64,000 nucleotides of DNA from Angiostrongylus vasorum (Eukaryota > Nematoda > Chromadorea > Rhabditida > Metastrongylidae). The notes under the pieces are model-generated. The model was not told where the DNA came from and made no database searches. It saw only the letters and a program-made list of their open reading frames with translations. The stretch's first letter is position 1; every line of letters starts with the position of its first letter. The position numbers and the translations under genes are program-made. Positions 19,361-31,800 of this stretch are shown here, piece by piece. Location of the stretch: assembly GCA_018806985.1 (NCBI GenBank), contig JADANN010000461.1:2215276-2279275 (forward strand), given 5' to 3'.

Positions 19361-20135
19361 TAAGATTACTTCTTTAACACCATAAACATCTCAGAGTGTT
19401 CATTACTCCTTAAGATTCTCTCTTACTGAACGCTCAACAATAATGCCACAGCACAAGCATAAATGATATCATTCAAACCAGACATTTAGATCTACAGTCC
19501 AATGACCCTCTGCAAGTAAAAGCTGACTTATCCAGAACCAACTTCTCCAGAAAGAAATATACTTTGGATAGATTTAATGTATGAAATCCATTCTTCCACC
19601 TAATAAAAATTTCGAACAAATCTGAAAAACTTCTCCAAATCAACCAATGGTAGATCGATGGTAGCACGTGGTGTCATTACAGTAATCATGACAAAGGACT
19701 AGCTTACACAAAAAAGATGCTTTTTGACCATATTTAGCCAAGATAAGTAAAAAATTCATATGCTATTTCTTCTCGAAAAATGGGATTTCTTTTCAACTCT
19801 TCAGTTGAGAAGTCAACAAAAAATGCAACGAAAAAGTCGGAATTTAAAGGACTTATACACTGCCAAACTTAGTCCTAGTTCGCTCGTTTTTGCTTCCTCT
19901 TTGTTTCTTTCATTCCTTCTCGTCGACTTCCTACAGTATTTGTATGCTCTAAATACAAGCCCTTCTCAGAAAACTGTCAACGAGTGATGAATAACCGCAG
20001 ATGAACAAGCTATGAATGATATATTGCTCGAATATGTTTGGAACAAAGACAACATATTTCTGCACTTTTATTCTTAAACGAATAAAAAACGAAGAGTTTG
20101 GACTTGATGCAATTTACCAGGACTTCTAATTCTAA
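19361..20135. other. Unassigned AT-rich stretch
   Basis: No repeat family, RNA or exon recognised. Confidence 0.35.
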
Positions 20136-20137
20136 AT

Positions 20138-20420
20138 GGCGCGTGTGGTACAGTGGTCGAAGGCGCCGTGAAATACACGTGCGATCGGTCCCCCACGCCC
20201 GTGGCTCACCAACTCTTCCATCTCTCCGGGGTCGGAGCATTGGGACCAGACCTATCTGGGAGGATAGCAGACTTGCTCGATATGTCGGTAGGCCACCGCC
20301 AATCATTGTAAAGGCCACATATGCATCCAATCACCTCGAAACGATGCTTAGTGAAAGCGAATGCATGGCTCATTCCTCAGGGATTGATCAAAGCCGAAAG
20401 CTTTATCCTTTTACTTTTTA
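20138..20420 (+). repeat. Family A tRNA-derived SINE
   Basis: A full-length copy from GGCGCGTGTGGTACAGTGG through GAAAGCTTTATCCTTTTAC. Box B GCGATCGGTCCC is altered. Confidence 0.87.
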
Positions 20421-21134
20421 TCTAATTCTAAAATACTTTGGTTGAAGGGCCTTAAGACCTTCAGACTTGCTATTGAGAGATTCCATCTGCTCCAATCATC
20501 ACTTCGCCGTTAATTCTAGATCGTAGAGATTCCTACATATAATTTTTGTCATCAAGTTTCGTTACTCTCTTCAGTTTTCAAGTGTTTGACTAAGCGCTTC
20601 AACGTTTCCTTCCCATTTCCGACGGCATACAAAGCCTTTCTCTTATTCTTCCTCGCAAAGCAAGAATGCCGCTACCACTTTGGCTTCTCCAAATATACTT
20701 CTCCAAAAAAAAAGCAAAGAATAGTGGTTTAAAAACTAACATAAAAAAGATGAGAAGATAACAAGAGGAAGAAAAATTGCTACATAATTAGCGAGCTTGT
20801 CGTTCTCCCTAAAGACCAATTTGGTACGGATGCAGCTTCAAGTATCCCATGTTTTTTGTTCCACGATTCCGATATAGTTCTTCGTTAAGAATGTTCTCAT
20901 CTGCCACTCAAATCACCAAATCTATGCCGCCTTTCTGAATATTTTTTTTAATTTTTTTTAAGTTAATAATAGCTCCCTGGAGAAGATCAGACAGCCATAG
21001 ATTGCCGAATGGTGTGATATCAAGGCACTTTCTCACCGAAGACATTCGTGAGATGAAGTTTTTCTGACGTCTTCCGATCAGAACGAATTTGTTTGTTTGT
21101 TTGTTTGCTAACACTTATCTTAAAAGTATAAACG

Positions 21135-21415
21135 ATAAAGCATTCGGTGTCGATTAACCTCTTAAAGATGCGCCGTCCATTCGACTTCATTCGTAGCACC
21201 GAAAAGTTGACCGAATGCATGTTAAGCCCCTACGACAACTTGTGTTAGATTACCTATGCATCTATCAGTGTCTTTGTCCTTCCAGAGAATTTTTGTACTA
21301 TATCCTCTATAGCGAAGAGTTGTAGGGGCTTGGTTAGCACAGGGCGAAGGATCGAACTACACTGGTGCGAATGACAGGACGACTCTAACCTGTACGCTAC
21401 ATCCGTTTACGTTCA
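21135..21415 (-). repeat. Family A SINE, diverged
   Basis: The minus-strand head reads GGATGTAGCGTACAGGTTAG with box B GTAGTTCGATCCTTC. The body is poorly matched. Confidence 0.6.
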
Positions 21416-21959
21416 TAGTACGGTAATAAATCATCGTTATGAAGCCATTACGAATGGCAGATTAGGTCGGCTGGCCGGTTAGCTGTTGAAGGCCAAATCA
21501 AATAAAAATGATGAAGACAACACCTGAAGATGAAGGCCACACCAGAACTCTAAACACCCTGTCATCAATGTCGTTATCACTTCATATCAATTAAACCGAT
21601 TTTTTTGGTAAAACTCCGAAATTCGTGGAAAAATATAAAGGGCTGGTAACATTCAGTTGAACAAGGATATTATGGAAAATTCGAATAAGCATCAAAACAA
21701 GACGGGAAAAAAACAGTCAATCATCGATTTCTCTCAAAAAAGTTATTTTTCTAACAAGAATATTGCCCCTGAAAAGGTTAATGAGCAAAAAATCTCCATT
21801 TTTTTCCCCTTTTTTGCCATAAATCATACGGAAAACAGTCACGGCTTAAGCTATCTTTGTTGACAATGAATGAGGGGAAAACGAATCGAGTGCCAGAAGT
21901 GCTGAGATCCGCCCATTAGATGTGATGACAGGTTCCGGAATACATCTTTTGGAGGTTGA

Positions 21960-22158
21960 ATGAATGAGGATTGAATGCATATCTGGCCTTTACAATGACT
22001 CGCGGTGGCCTACCGATGTATCGAGACAGTGCTGCTATACTCCCAGACAAGTATGGTAGCAATTTACCGACTCCGAAGGGATAGAAGGCTTCGTGGGCCA
22101 TGGGCGCGGGGATCGATTCCACGTGTGTGTCGCAAGGCGCCTCCGACCATTGCGCCAC
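21960..22158 (-). repeat. Family A SINE, 3' truncated
   Basis: Head and body are present (TGTGGCGCAATGGTCGG and GGAATCGATCCCCGCGCC on the minus strand). The 3' end is missing on the left. Confidence 0.8.
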
Positions 22159-22539
22159 AGGTATCTCTTTTTTAACAAAAAAATGGGACAAAAATATTTT
22201 CCCTATAAGTGAATGTAACGGTATAGTGATGCATTTTACTAATGGCATCGGTTGAAGTCGTGGGGAAAGGGAGAACTGAATCAACATCAAAGTACAAGAC
22301 CTTCCTTACTCACAAAAAAAGTGAGTAAAAAAAACCTGTCCTTTGTGACTCTTCGCCTCCTGATTTCGTCCGACTAATCATATTACCTGAATCTTCGATT
22401 ATAATGTTTCATTCTACAAAGTAACATAAATCTAATGCCAATAAACCAAGTTGGTAAAGCAACGAATAAATAAAGTCTTCAGAATTCGAACCTTCAGCAA
22501 TTATTTCTCTGAATTGACGATTTTAATAACACCTGAAGG

Positions 22540-22852
22540 ATTTTAACTTATTATTTACTACCTACTCTTTTTTAATGGCAGGGTTTATTGCGAGATATAT
22601 TTACAATGATGCTAAGATATTTACAAAACTCCGGACCGCATGTGTATGCTGTGGGTAACGAACGCGCTATTGTCCTTTCCGGGGAGTAACGCATTCACCA
22701 CCACACCATGAGTGATTGCTGATGACAGAGATCGATAGAACTAGCTGAGAGACATGCGAAACGAAGGACCCGCATGATGTGGTGGTGAACACGTTACTCC
22801 CCCCAAAGACAATAGCGTGTTCCTTCCACACACCATACACCTGAAGGATTAT
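22540..22852. repeat. Family B palindromic element
   Basis: The tail TTATTTACTACCTACTC, left half GATGCTAAGATATTTACAA and inverted right half GAGACATGCGAAACGAAGG to CTTCCACACACCATACACC show a head-to-head pair. Confidence 0.8.
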
Positions 22853-23594
22853 TCAAATTTTTTCCATGCTATTTAAAAAATACACCAACTTATTTCTAAA
22901 CCTGATTAACCACACACTGAATAACACTTTCTAAAACTCATAGAATGAGAAGTGGAGTGTTCGAGAACGCGCAGATAGAGTGACGACGACGTTTCGAGTA
23001 AATGGAGTCGCTACGATGGTTTTGTTTGCTGACCTCGGCCAACCGAAAATGATCATCTATTGGGATTGTGATATGAACGCAATAAAAGCGTGCTCTAAGC
23101 AAACACTCTACGAATCGTCTCGGTAAACATACAATTGCCGATGCAAGAAGAAGAGAGATTTCCATATTACCGTAATCCTTTTATTCCTCCTTTTACTCTA
23201 TCTCCCTTTATTTCGTGTCGAGACCTGTTTCACAGACCTCTCGCAAAAAAGTTATTGTCGGTTTGCAGTTATGCGTTCAATTGTGCTTAGAATGTTGGAA
23301 TATCAGCTTTTCATCAGAATCACTTTTTTCTGTTTCTCAAAGAGTTTTCTCAGTCCAGATGTTTTTTTCTCGTTTGTTAAACTTATATACAAAATTTTTG
23401 CTATTGAATAGTTAAAAACGAAAAAACAAACTGTAAAAAAGAAAACATAGGAAGTCGTCAACACCATCGATGGTAGAATGGGGACAAAAAAGCACATCGA
23501 AATGGTGATGCTGTATTGTCGGCAACATTTATGGATAAACTTAGAGCGAAAGTGAATGTAGCTTTCAAGTGCCAGTGGTGAATAACATAAGTTA

Positions 23595-23598
<4 letters not shown>

Positions 23599-23630
<32 letters not shown>
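23599..23630 (+). repeat. (GA)n microsatellite
   Basis: Perfect dinucleotide run of about 16 units. Confidence 0.95.
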
Positions 23631-23633
<3 letters not shown>

Positions 23634-25493
23634 AAAGAGAAATGCGTGCATGTTGCTGGTGGTTCTGATGGTGTGGTTAGATGGCAAAAGGGCGTGGTAC
23701 CACCACCGGAAGGAGGGGATTAGACGTCGTCGAAGCGATTACGTGAGAACAAGACCGACCGGTCGGTCGGACGTACGATATTTGAGAAGGTGAACAAGAA
23801 AGAATGAACCTCGTCGACGACAAACACATCGAGCCGTCTCGATGTTGTCATACTGGAGTACTCGAACAATTATTGCACTACCCTAACTCGAATCTCGTGC
23901 ATTTATTCGAAAATCTATCACCTTAGATCTTCCGCAATCATACTTGCTTCGAGTCTTGAGAGTCTTGAGAGTCCTATCCGTGAAGAAGTTCAGCTTAAAT
24001 GTGAGATGTTTTCAAGATGTGAGTGAGATGGAAAAAACTCCAGTCATTTTCCCATCGACTCAAAAAAAGACTGGATTGCTTTTGCTTTCCAAATGTCGAA
24101 CATTCGACTAACAAAAACTTACACTTAAGCCTGCAAACTATGACAGCCAATAAATAGTCGGCAACACGAGAAGAAGAAACCTCGACTATTCGAAACTACC
24201 GGAAACGCCCACTCGAATGTTCGAATATTCGAATACTCGGGCATTATACACGATTTCCATTCACACGACCTGTTAACCCTCGGAATAAAAAATTTTTAGT
24301 CAATCCAAATTCAAAAGTGATCGCGTTTTCTGCTCGCTATTGGTATTTTCGTATGAAGTCGAATTGAGAATTCACTACAGTCCAATATTTTGTTGACGCT
24401 ATTTTTTCTTAACCATTATTCGAATGTTCGAATATTCGAAAAACGAATGGAAATCGTTACTTTTCCGTTCGAACGTCTTTTTCAAACATGTAGATGCTAG
24501 TGACAACTACATATCCCGTTGTCGATCAATGTGATGACGATTGAATGAATCAGAATCGAATGACAAATAGCGAGAGAAGACATGAATTGCAGTGCTGATG
24601 ACAAAAGAAAACTCATCAGAACTTTGTCAACAACTTCTGGAAGAAATCTCTTCACGTTTCAGAAATAGCAGTACAACATGGTTCGGTCGTAGCAGTTCAT
24701 CGACCTACGTTTACAAAGACGAAATTATTCTCATGAGGACTCCATGATGACCCAATTCTCAAATGAGCCATTCATTCGTAAATGACTACAATTTACATTC
24801 AAATGCAGTAAGTAAAATCTGACTGAAATGTGATGGCTAACACTAATTTAACACTAATTTACATAGTGGAGAATCCATGAAAACCCAAAAAAATTTCATG
24901 GAGAGCTGATTAAAAGCTTTATAAGGAAGGAAATGAGACTGAAATAACCCTAACACTATAGCACAGTAATTCCGTCCCTATTTTGTGGAAGAGCGATTTT
25001 TTTTCCGGAATGAAAAGCAACAGACTACGGTAGTTCCGGATGTGGATGAAAAGTAAATATTTCAATAATCATCTCTATCAAGAAGCTGCATGTTTCATAG
25101 TCTAGAGAATCCTAGAAGCATTCCTTATTAAATAGGAGGACACTGGAACCATCTTTAGGGAAAACATCGAATAGACTCCCTATTTATAATGCATACGAAT
25201 GAAATCGATTTAGTGGATGAAGTGTTTCTCATTAATAAGTAAAACTTTAAATTCGCCTACGAGAGCCGCATCGTTGTTCAAAGAATGAGGTGCACTATCA
25301 ATACTTCAGCAAGTATCGTGTAGGAAAGCAGTGCATTTAAGGGTAAAGGGCTCATTCCACTTCTGGATGATGTGATTTTGTGGAGAATTCCAGAAGCCTA
25401 TTGTGGGGCGTAAAATCAGCGCTGACCTCATTTCGCTACTGTAATAAAAAACGAGCACTTCCTTATTGGAAAACTGAATACGACTGAACCAAA

Positions 25494-25560
25494 TGACGTC
25501 ATCAACTATCTATCGTCCCAGAAAAACATTAAAACCCGCTTCGACGAGACGAACTATAAA
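25494..25560 (+). promoter_or_regulatory. Putative promoter: CRE-like palindrome and TATA-like box
   Basis: TGACGTCA (about 25494-25501) is a perfect CRE octamer, and AACTATAAAGC lies about 55 bp downstream. Next to an orphan plus-strand exon at 25839, this could be a core promoter. A chance match is quite possible in 64 kb. Confidence 0.3.
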
Positions 25561-25838
25561 GCAGAAGCAGAGTGGGATGCGCAGGTCGCGTGCGTTGTAT
25601 GAGTGAATTTTTTTTCTCCTTTACAGAAATAATTACAGATTTGTTAAGATCTGCATATGGTTTCCTATTGTTGTAAGATTTTTCCGCCTCAGACTTCTTG
25701 GCTGCGAAGCTGCTTGGAACGTCCCCCAGTTATCTCATAGAAGGAATGCAAATGATTTCGAGGAATGGGATCGCTTCTCCACTATAAGGAACAGACTCAT
25801 TTTTTTTCACCTGCAAGTAACCGTACTCATTCTTCCAG

Positions 25839-25921
25839 GAAACTGCGTTCTGCAACGTTGACTCCGCCAGAGCTTTAGAACCTAGTGACTGCGAGCACCT
25901 TAGCTCCCAACTACAGATCCG
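25839..25921 (+). CDS. Orphan internal exon, function unknown
   Basis: A strong acceptor (CATTCTTCCAG) and a consensus donor (GTAAGT) enclose 83 nt. Only one frame is open, reading ETAFCNVDSARALEPSDCEH and then LSSQLQI. Two Cys residues are spaced 13 apart; I recognise no domain. No partner exon could be fixed on either side; a minor candidate at 26138-26151 is too short to trust. It is on the opposite strand to the RASGEF1-like gene. Confidence 0.45.
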
Positions 25922-26440
25922 GTAAGTTAACCGCTGCTAGCAGTGAGTGGAATCCAGTATGTATCTCCGAGAGTGCGACAGGCTTTATTGATGTCCGCTC
26001 GAGCCACTTAACGACATAAATGGCCAGGAAATAAATTTAAGTTAATAGATGGAAAAGAGAAAGAGCAGACATACTACTGCTGTGTCAATTGCCTTGGCAG
26101 TCATCTTGACACCGCTATATTTCCCGCGTTTAATACAGTCACAAGTTCAGAGGTGATAAAAGGTGGATGTCTAAATGTAAAAGAAAATAGCTATGATATT
26201 TAAGAATGAAAGAAATTTAAAGACTTCTTCTAGTAACCAATCAATGAAGAATTTATCATTCGAAAATCAGCTTTAAGAAAGCGTAGATGAAAATTTTTTT
26301 GATATATGGAGAACAAGAAGGAGGCTGAGATAGAGCTTTCATGCATGACGGAATCGTCGACATAACAACATATGCAAAGCTGTGAAATAAACGCATTCAA
26401 GAGCAGCAGATGAGTGCTAATCATTAACGCGAAACACATG

Positions 26441-26648
26441 TAATCGAATGGAGATGTCCGTTCGAGTTCCGTCGATGTTCACACCGGATGAGGTCGTCTC
26501 CGGGCTCAACACACTATCGTCGGTGGCTGACCTGTCTCGACTAACAAATGGCACTCTGCATGAGTGTTTTTTGTTAGTGTGGGCGTTCACGTGTCGGATG
26601 TGACCTTACGCATAATTGAGAGTAAGAAGTAGGAGCGACCGCCGCCAT
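26441..26648. other. CpG-rich patch, open on both strands, possible first exon
   Basis: On the plus strand an ATG at about 26450 opens 51 codons (MEMSVRVPSMFTPDEVV...). On the minus strand ATG at 26648 opens 13 codons (MAAVAPTSYSQLC) ending at a good donor GTAAGG. The patch is richer in CpG than its surroundings. Either could be a first exon, the minus one conceivably of the RASGEF1-like gene 11 kb away. I cannot decide. Confidence 0.3.
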
Positions 26649-27248
26649 CGGGGTCAACCGCGAGAGCTGTCGAACCAGCGCTGCTGATTAATGGACGAGC
26701 TATTCTGACTGCTCGAACCAGATGCCGGTCGAGATTAGAATCAGTATTTGAGTTCGACCGTGAGAAAATAATACCAGCGATATCAGATTCACTACAGACC
26801 TACGGTGCTAAACTCGGCGAATATTTGCCACCACCGAATATAGGTTCTTTCGTTCCAAAACTCTTCAGAACTTTTCTTTTCAGAGATGGGAGAGACACAG
26901 ATGATTTCTTATACTTTAAAAGACCTCAGCATACCTTATACTACACTTTTAAAAGCTTTGGTAACGAAAGTAACCGATCAAGGTGTTCAAGTCATGGCAA
27001 TATAAAGTTTAGAAAACTCGGTTGTGTAAGTTTCTCAGCCAGTTGCAGTGCTTATCAACAATTCGGACGTTTTTCTTAGTTTATTTTATGCTGGATAATG
27101 TGCTATGAGAACGACGCTCCAAGGATAATGGGAAATGTCCAAAGATCAATGGAGAGAAGGAGAAGAAAGACAGTGTAGAAATTTCTTTTGGTTTTCGTAC
27201 TACTCACCCGTCGTGGAAGCGAGTAGAAGGCGAGATTAACGCTCTTGA

Positions 27249-27249
<1 letters not shown>

Positions 27250-27321
<72 letters not shown>

Positions 27322-27339
27322 GCTGTTGTTGTTGTGTTG

Positions 27340-27388
<49 letters not shown>

Positions 27389-27389
27389 G
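27250..27389 (+). repeat. Long (TTG)n tract
   Basis: About 140 bp of TTG triplets with a few interruptions around 27322-27345. The poly-Leu/poly-Val translations are compositional, not a gene. The complementary strand is (CAA)n. Confidence 0.95.
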
Positions 27390-27634
27390 ATGCAGCTGTT
27401 GTTGTTCAGCATTGGTTGGCTAGTCGAGTTCTAAAAAACGACCATAATAATCTCAATACACAAGACATTACTGAGTTTACGGAGAACTAATGCAACGAGA
27501 TTGAAGAAATTCATTTTTTTTATTATAAACAATTCCTCGGGATGTAACATCCGACAGATTCCTAGGTAGCACTCCAGAAGGATTTCCTGTCACGGTTAGT
27601 TGAACACTTCTTATAACTTATACAACGTCTATTA

Positions 27635-27924
27635 AAAGGATAAATAAAGGACAAAGCTCTCGGCGTTGATCAATCCGTGAGGGATGCGCCATGCATTTGA
27701 CTTCATTAAGCGTCGTTTGAAGGTGATTGGATGCAAATCTGCCCTTTACAATGACTCACGATGGCCTACTGATGTATCGAGTCAGTGCTGCTATCCTCCC
27801 AGACAAGTCTGGTACCAATTTGCCAACCCCTAAGGGATGGAAAACTTGGTGGGTCATTAGAACGGGATCGATTCCACGTGTGTGTTGCAGGGAGCCCCCC
27901 GACCACTGCGCCACACGCGCCCTA
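27635..27924 (-). repeat. Family A SINE with 14-bp target-site duplication
   Basis: A full-length minus-strand copy. The left flank TACAACGTCTATTA (27621-27634) recurs as TGCAACGTCTATTA (27925-27938). This defines both ends of the element and supports LINE-type retroposition. Confidence 0.92.
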
Positions 27925-27939
27925 TGCAACGTCTATTAT

Positions 27940-30415
27940 ATTAGCTGATAGCATAGATCCTCTATACTACAGAATCGTTTTAAAATTATCTTTGAACTTT
28001 CAATTTAGTAGTTATTTACAATGGAAATTCGGTATTGTAAGGTAGTACAAATTGGATTACAACCGCAACTTCGAGATGGAAGAAACTGGAAGAGATTTAA
28101 AGGTGAAAATTCTATATTGTGCGGAACAACCACGAAAGAATAGCTATGTAATTCATCATTTTTGTAACTGCTTCACCTGTATCACTAACATTCAGCATTA
28201 GTCGTAGAGTGATTTGTCCAAGCTTCAATAAAGCACCCATTTTTCTGTATATTTACTTATTTGTTCTTATGAACTACCCTTGTTGAGCTGATGTGAGGTT
28301 GGTATAAGGTGTCGTTCCTGTTGTTGCTGTTGTTGTTTTTTGTCGTTGTTGTTGTTGCTTTTATTATTGCTGTTGTTGTTTTTTGTTGTTGTTAGTCGAT
28401 GGTCGACAAACTGCTTAACAACTTTGATAGCTTATACCAACCATGCATCACCTCAACAAGGGCGTAGGAAAGTATAGTTAAATATATCGATTATTTACGC
28501 TGAGGTTTATAGAAAATCGGTCTTTTGAGTTAACCACCCATTGTCGACACCCACTGTACTTCGCTTGCTCAAAGGGCACAAAGAACATCACGCTCCTTCT
28601 ATAAAGCACTTGTTTTACTATTTGTGGCAAAATAAAATCAACGGAAAGCTTTTTTTCTGTTGACGACGAAATACCCATCGGTAACTTGTCTGGCTTTTCG
28701 TCGGTAGGTGTAGATCCTCCTCTTTAAATGCTATCTTAAATCGCTACCCATACTTCCCAATCACTCGAATGAACATTTTTGGCAGGATCTTAATCCATGT
28801 CTATCCACATACGCTAAACAAGTGTTCACCTAGGTGTATACGGAAGATATAGGACATTCTGGCGTACTTGTCATGGCATGACCATATCATGAATTTACTT
28901 GCATCTTAGGTCAAATATATTGTCACCTTTAGTCAGGGTTTAATCCCCTATTAACCTCATAAGGACGCGTCACATAGTCCGCCGCAACTTACAGAGCCGA
29001 CGTTGGTCAAGCGAAGAGGATTCGTTGATAGTTACCATTACATTACATTATTACATTTTACCGTCATAGTCTGTTATTATTATTGGTAGCCCATATATTT
29101 TATCAATACCAACTTTATTTCAATGTTCACTACTTCTCCATGAATTTCTTTGCTTGGTTCCAATGGTTTTAAAAAACTTATTCCTCTTAACATCTAAAAA
29201 AGAGTGGCATGAGAAAAAGTGATAAGCAACTTAGTCCCAATTGAATTAATAATTCTTCGGATCTTCTTCATATGAAGAATTTCGAGTCGACTAGGTATGA
29301 AGCAAATGTACCATACACCATGTAGAGAAGAGCTGAACGAACAGCGGTAGGTTAAGCGTGGCCAGAAGCGAACAGAACCTTGATCTTAGATGCGAATGGC
29401 TTCGGTGGACAGGCTATTTCCGTTTGCAGCAAAGTTCTGCGGACAGACCAGTTCTGTATGCAGCAGAGTCCTGTGGACAGGCTAGTTCTGTTTCCCACGG
29501 AGTTCTGTGTATATTTTTTTTTAGAGAAAGGTCAACAGTAAACCAGTATAGTGAACAACAGAACTCACAGAGCTACATGTTGCTATTTTCTAGTTAACAA
29601 TGGCAGTGACAAACGTCTTCATGCGTAAAACATGGTCGCATTCGTGTCCCTAGGCTGTCGGGCAACCTGAGTTGCCCGACAAGAATCAATGTAAACTTTT
29701 CTGGGTTCTTGTTCGGGTCGTCCCATGATTGACAAGAGTATAGCCGAGATAGATGATTTGCAAATTATTCGTAACACCAACGCTAATTATGGGTTCATTT
29801 ACAAGTTATACGATAAAATGAAAAAAAATAGCGAGTGAACTGGACAAACAGCCTCTAAGAAATCATTACGGATAGAAAAGGAAAAAAGTAAAGAGAATAG
29901 AAAGAAGGAAGTAGAAACACACGAGAGAATTGGTTTAAAGTGCTTCGAATTCTACAAGTTTTTTAATGGTACCCATCACATTAATTTCCACACTACTAGC
30001 GTTATATGACCTTCTGTTGAAAAAAAGGAAACCAATGAAACGAATGTGACCCTAACCCAGAACTCTCGCATAGAAGGTCGACTGTTTTTTCTTTTCATTG
30101 ACACAGGAAGGACCAATACATTATCTAGCATGTAGTGGCCGACTTGCCACGAAACGAAGTCGTGCAATTGATGATGTGTCACTAGATACAAACCTAGACA
30201 CGCAAAAGCGCGTTTTCTCTCACCTCAACGGCATCGCAATTTTCGCCTGCTACCTTTCCTAAGCTACCAAGGACCATGAATGCTTCGACGATCAGTGCCA
30301 AATAAAGAGTAATATCGAAAAAATTTTTCCGCCTTTCCGATGAGTTCTTGGTGAGCGAAATCGAAAAATTTGCACAGTTCTTGATACCTATGCCAAACAG
30401 TTATAAGAGTTATAC
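27940..30415. other. Unassigned stretch with simple repeats
   Basis: It holds an imperfect GTT-rich tract (28308-28393) and a 34-bp tandem triplet (29409-29510). No exon or SINE was recognised. Confidence 0.4.
29409..29510 (+). repeat. 34-bp tandem repeat, three units
   Basis: Units start ACAGGCTATTTCCG, ACAGACCAGTTCTG and ACAGGCTAGTTCTG, each 34 bp with several substitutions between units. Confidence 0.8.
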
Positions 30416-30419
30416 AATC

Positions 30420-30640
30420 ACAATGATGCTGAGATGTTTGCAAAACTCCGGACCGCAGCGACGAACGCGTGGTGATGAACACTTTAGCTCCCAGAAAGAG
30501 TAATAGTGCATTCGTTCCTTACAGCCGACACCTGCGGTCCGGAGTTGTGCAAATTTCTCAGCATTACTGTGGCTGTGTCTCACATGATACTGCTGTGCCG
30601 TCAAATTTGTAGTAGGCAGCAAATAAAAGATTAACATTAT
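30420..30640. repeat. Family B short palindromic element
   Basis: Left arm GATGCTGAGATGTTTGCAAA to CGGACCGCAG; right arm CTGCGGTCCGGAGTTGTGCA to CTCAGCATTACTG. The centre is deleted; the tail GTAGGCAGCAAATAAAAG is at the right. Confidence 0.78.
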
Positions 30641-31111
30641 AGCAGTTATATTACAGATTTCACCAACTTCTTCGCTAACGGATTCTTAGCCGGCTTAAGG
30701 GTAGACAGCGTGATAGGTCTTTAGGCTACGAAGAGGTCTTGGTTAAACGAGGACAAAAAGCCCGTGTACAGTCGTAAAAAGCAAAGATGAATTCAAGTGA
30801 TGGATGAGCATTCCATCTTTGTTGCGCCGAAGTGCCTTGCACTCTTCGTAAGCATGTGAACAGGTTCATACGTCGACGCATCATGAGTGTACTTGCTTAT
30901 GTGCGACTTCTACTCTGTTCGTCGATTCAGCCAAAGACCAATAGTCAAGTAGTGACTGCAAAGTACATTAGAGGTGCTTATGTTAAGCCTGCAGTAAACA
31001 TCACGTTTACTCTAAGAGATCCTATTAGTGAACTTCCCATACCGAAGCCATAAAGGTCTCAGCTTTGGCGCATCATGTGGGGATAGTTCATTTAATCGAC
31101 TCCATTTATAA

Positions 31112-31250
31112 CATGTCATAGAGGATTGAATGCATATTTGGCCTGCATAATAAGATGCAGTGACTTGAGGTTCCATCAGTGTTTCTATCGTCCTAGATGA
31201 ACGAGTATGGCACCAATTTGCTCACCCGGAAAAAGGTGGACCACTTTGCC
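31112..31250 (-). repeat. Family A SINE, decayed fragment
   Basis: Body words TTGAATGCATATTTGGCCTG and GGCACCAATTTGCTCACCC match the minus-strand family; the head is absent. Confidence 0.5.
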
Positions 31251-31663
31251 TATCCGGGGTTCACAATCGAAGTAATTACCATGCATCTAATTTAGGGAAC
31301 TTCTATCCACTTACGCACAAGGTTACAAATCACCTCCTCATCTCTACAAAGAAGATAAATCCACATCGTCCCTAGTGTCTTTCGTATTTTTTGCACATGA
31401 CAAAAATTTTCATTATACACATGAAATCTTTTAATTATTTGCACAAATAAACTAAAGAAATATTTTTATATTAGCATAATTATAAAAGTAGAATAAACCG
31501 TAGAAAGTTGTTTCGGAGGGAAATATAATGTAAAAAGAGGAGGTGGAAAAGAGCGAGGAATCTCATTGAATTCGCTTATTTCACGTTCATCTTTAACCGA
31601 AGTGTAGCAAGTATGTAAAAAATTGAATTGAAAAAAGTCGACAAAGAAATGGTCGTAATATAA

Positions 31664-31800
31664 CCACAATGGTGCTGAGATGTTTGCAAAACTCCGAACC
31701 GCAGGTGTCTGTGGTGGGGGAACGAACGCGTTATTACCCTTTCTGGAGGCTAACGCGTTCACCACCACACCACGCGAGTCCTTCGTTTCGCCTAGAAGAA
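31664..31800 (-). repeat. Family B half element
   Basis: A single half: CAATGGTGCTGAGATGTTTG, CCGCAGGTGTCTGTGGTGGG, CACCACACCACGCGAGTCC. Confidence 0.75.

Larger units (their letters stand above)
22860..25838. other. Repeat-poor region with simple repeats only
   Basis: No family A, B, C, D or F copy was seen. It holds a (GA)n tract at 23599-23630, TTCGAA-type palindromes at 24110-24450, and a CRE-like TGACGTCA near 25494 with a TATAAAG about 60 bp downstream. A minus-strand frame at 22938-23165 is basic (KRRRH) but unassigned. Confidence 0.5.

Noticed and set aside
21315..21410. Possible minus-strand tRNA
   Set aside because: Box A and B are present, but sequence after box B continues as family A SINE.
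27245..27490. 81-codon frame of poly-Leu and poly-Val
   Set aside because: Produced entirely by the TTG microsatellite; no splice or conservation signal.
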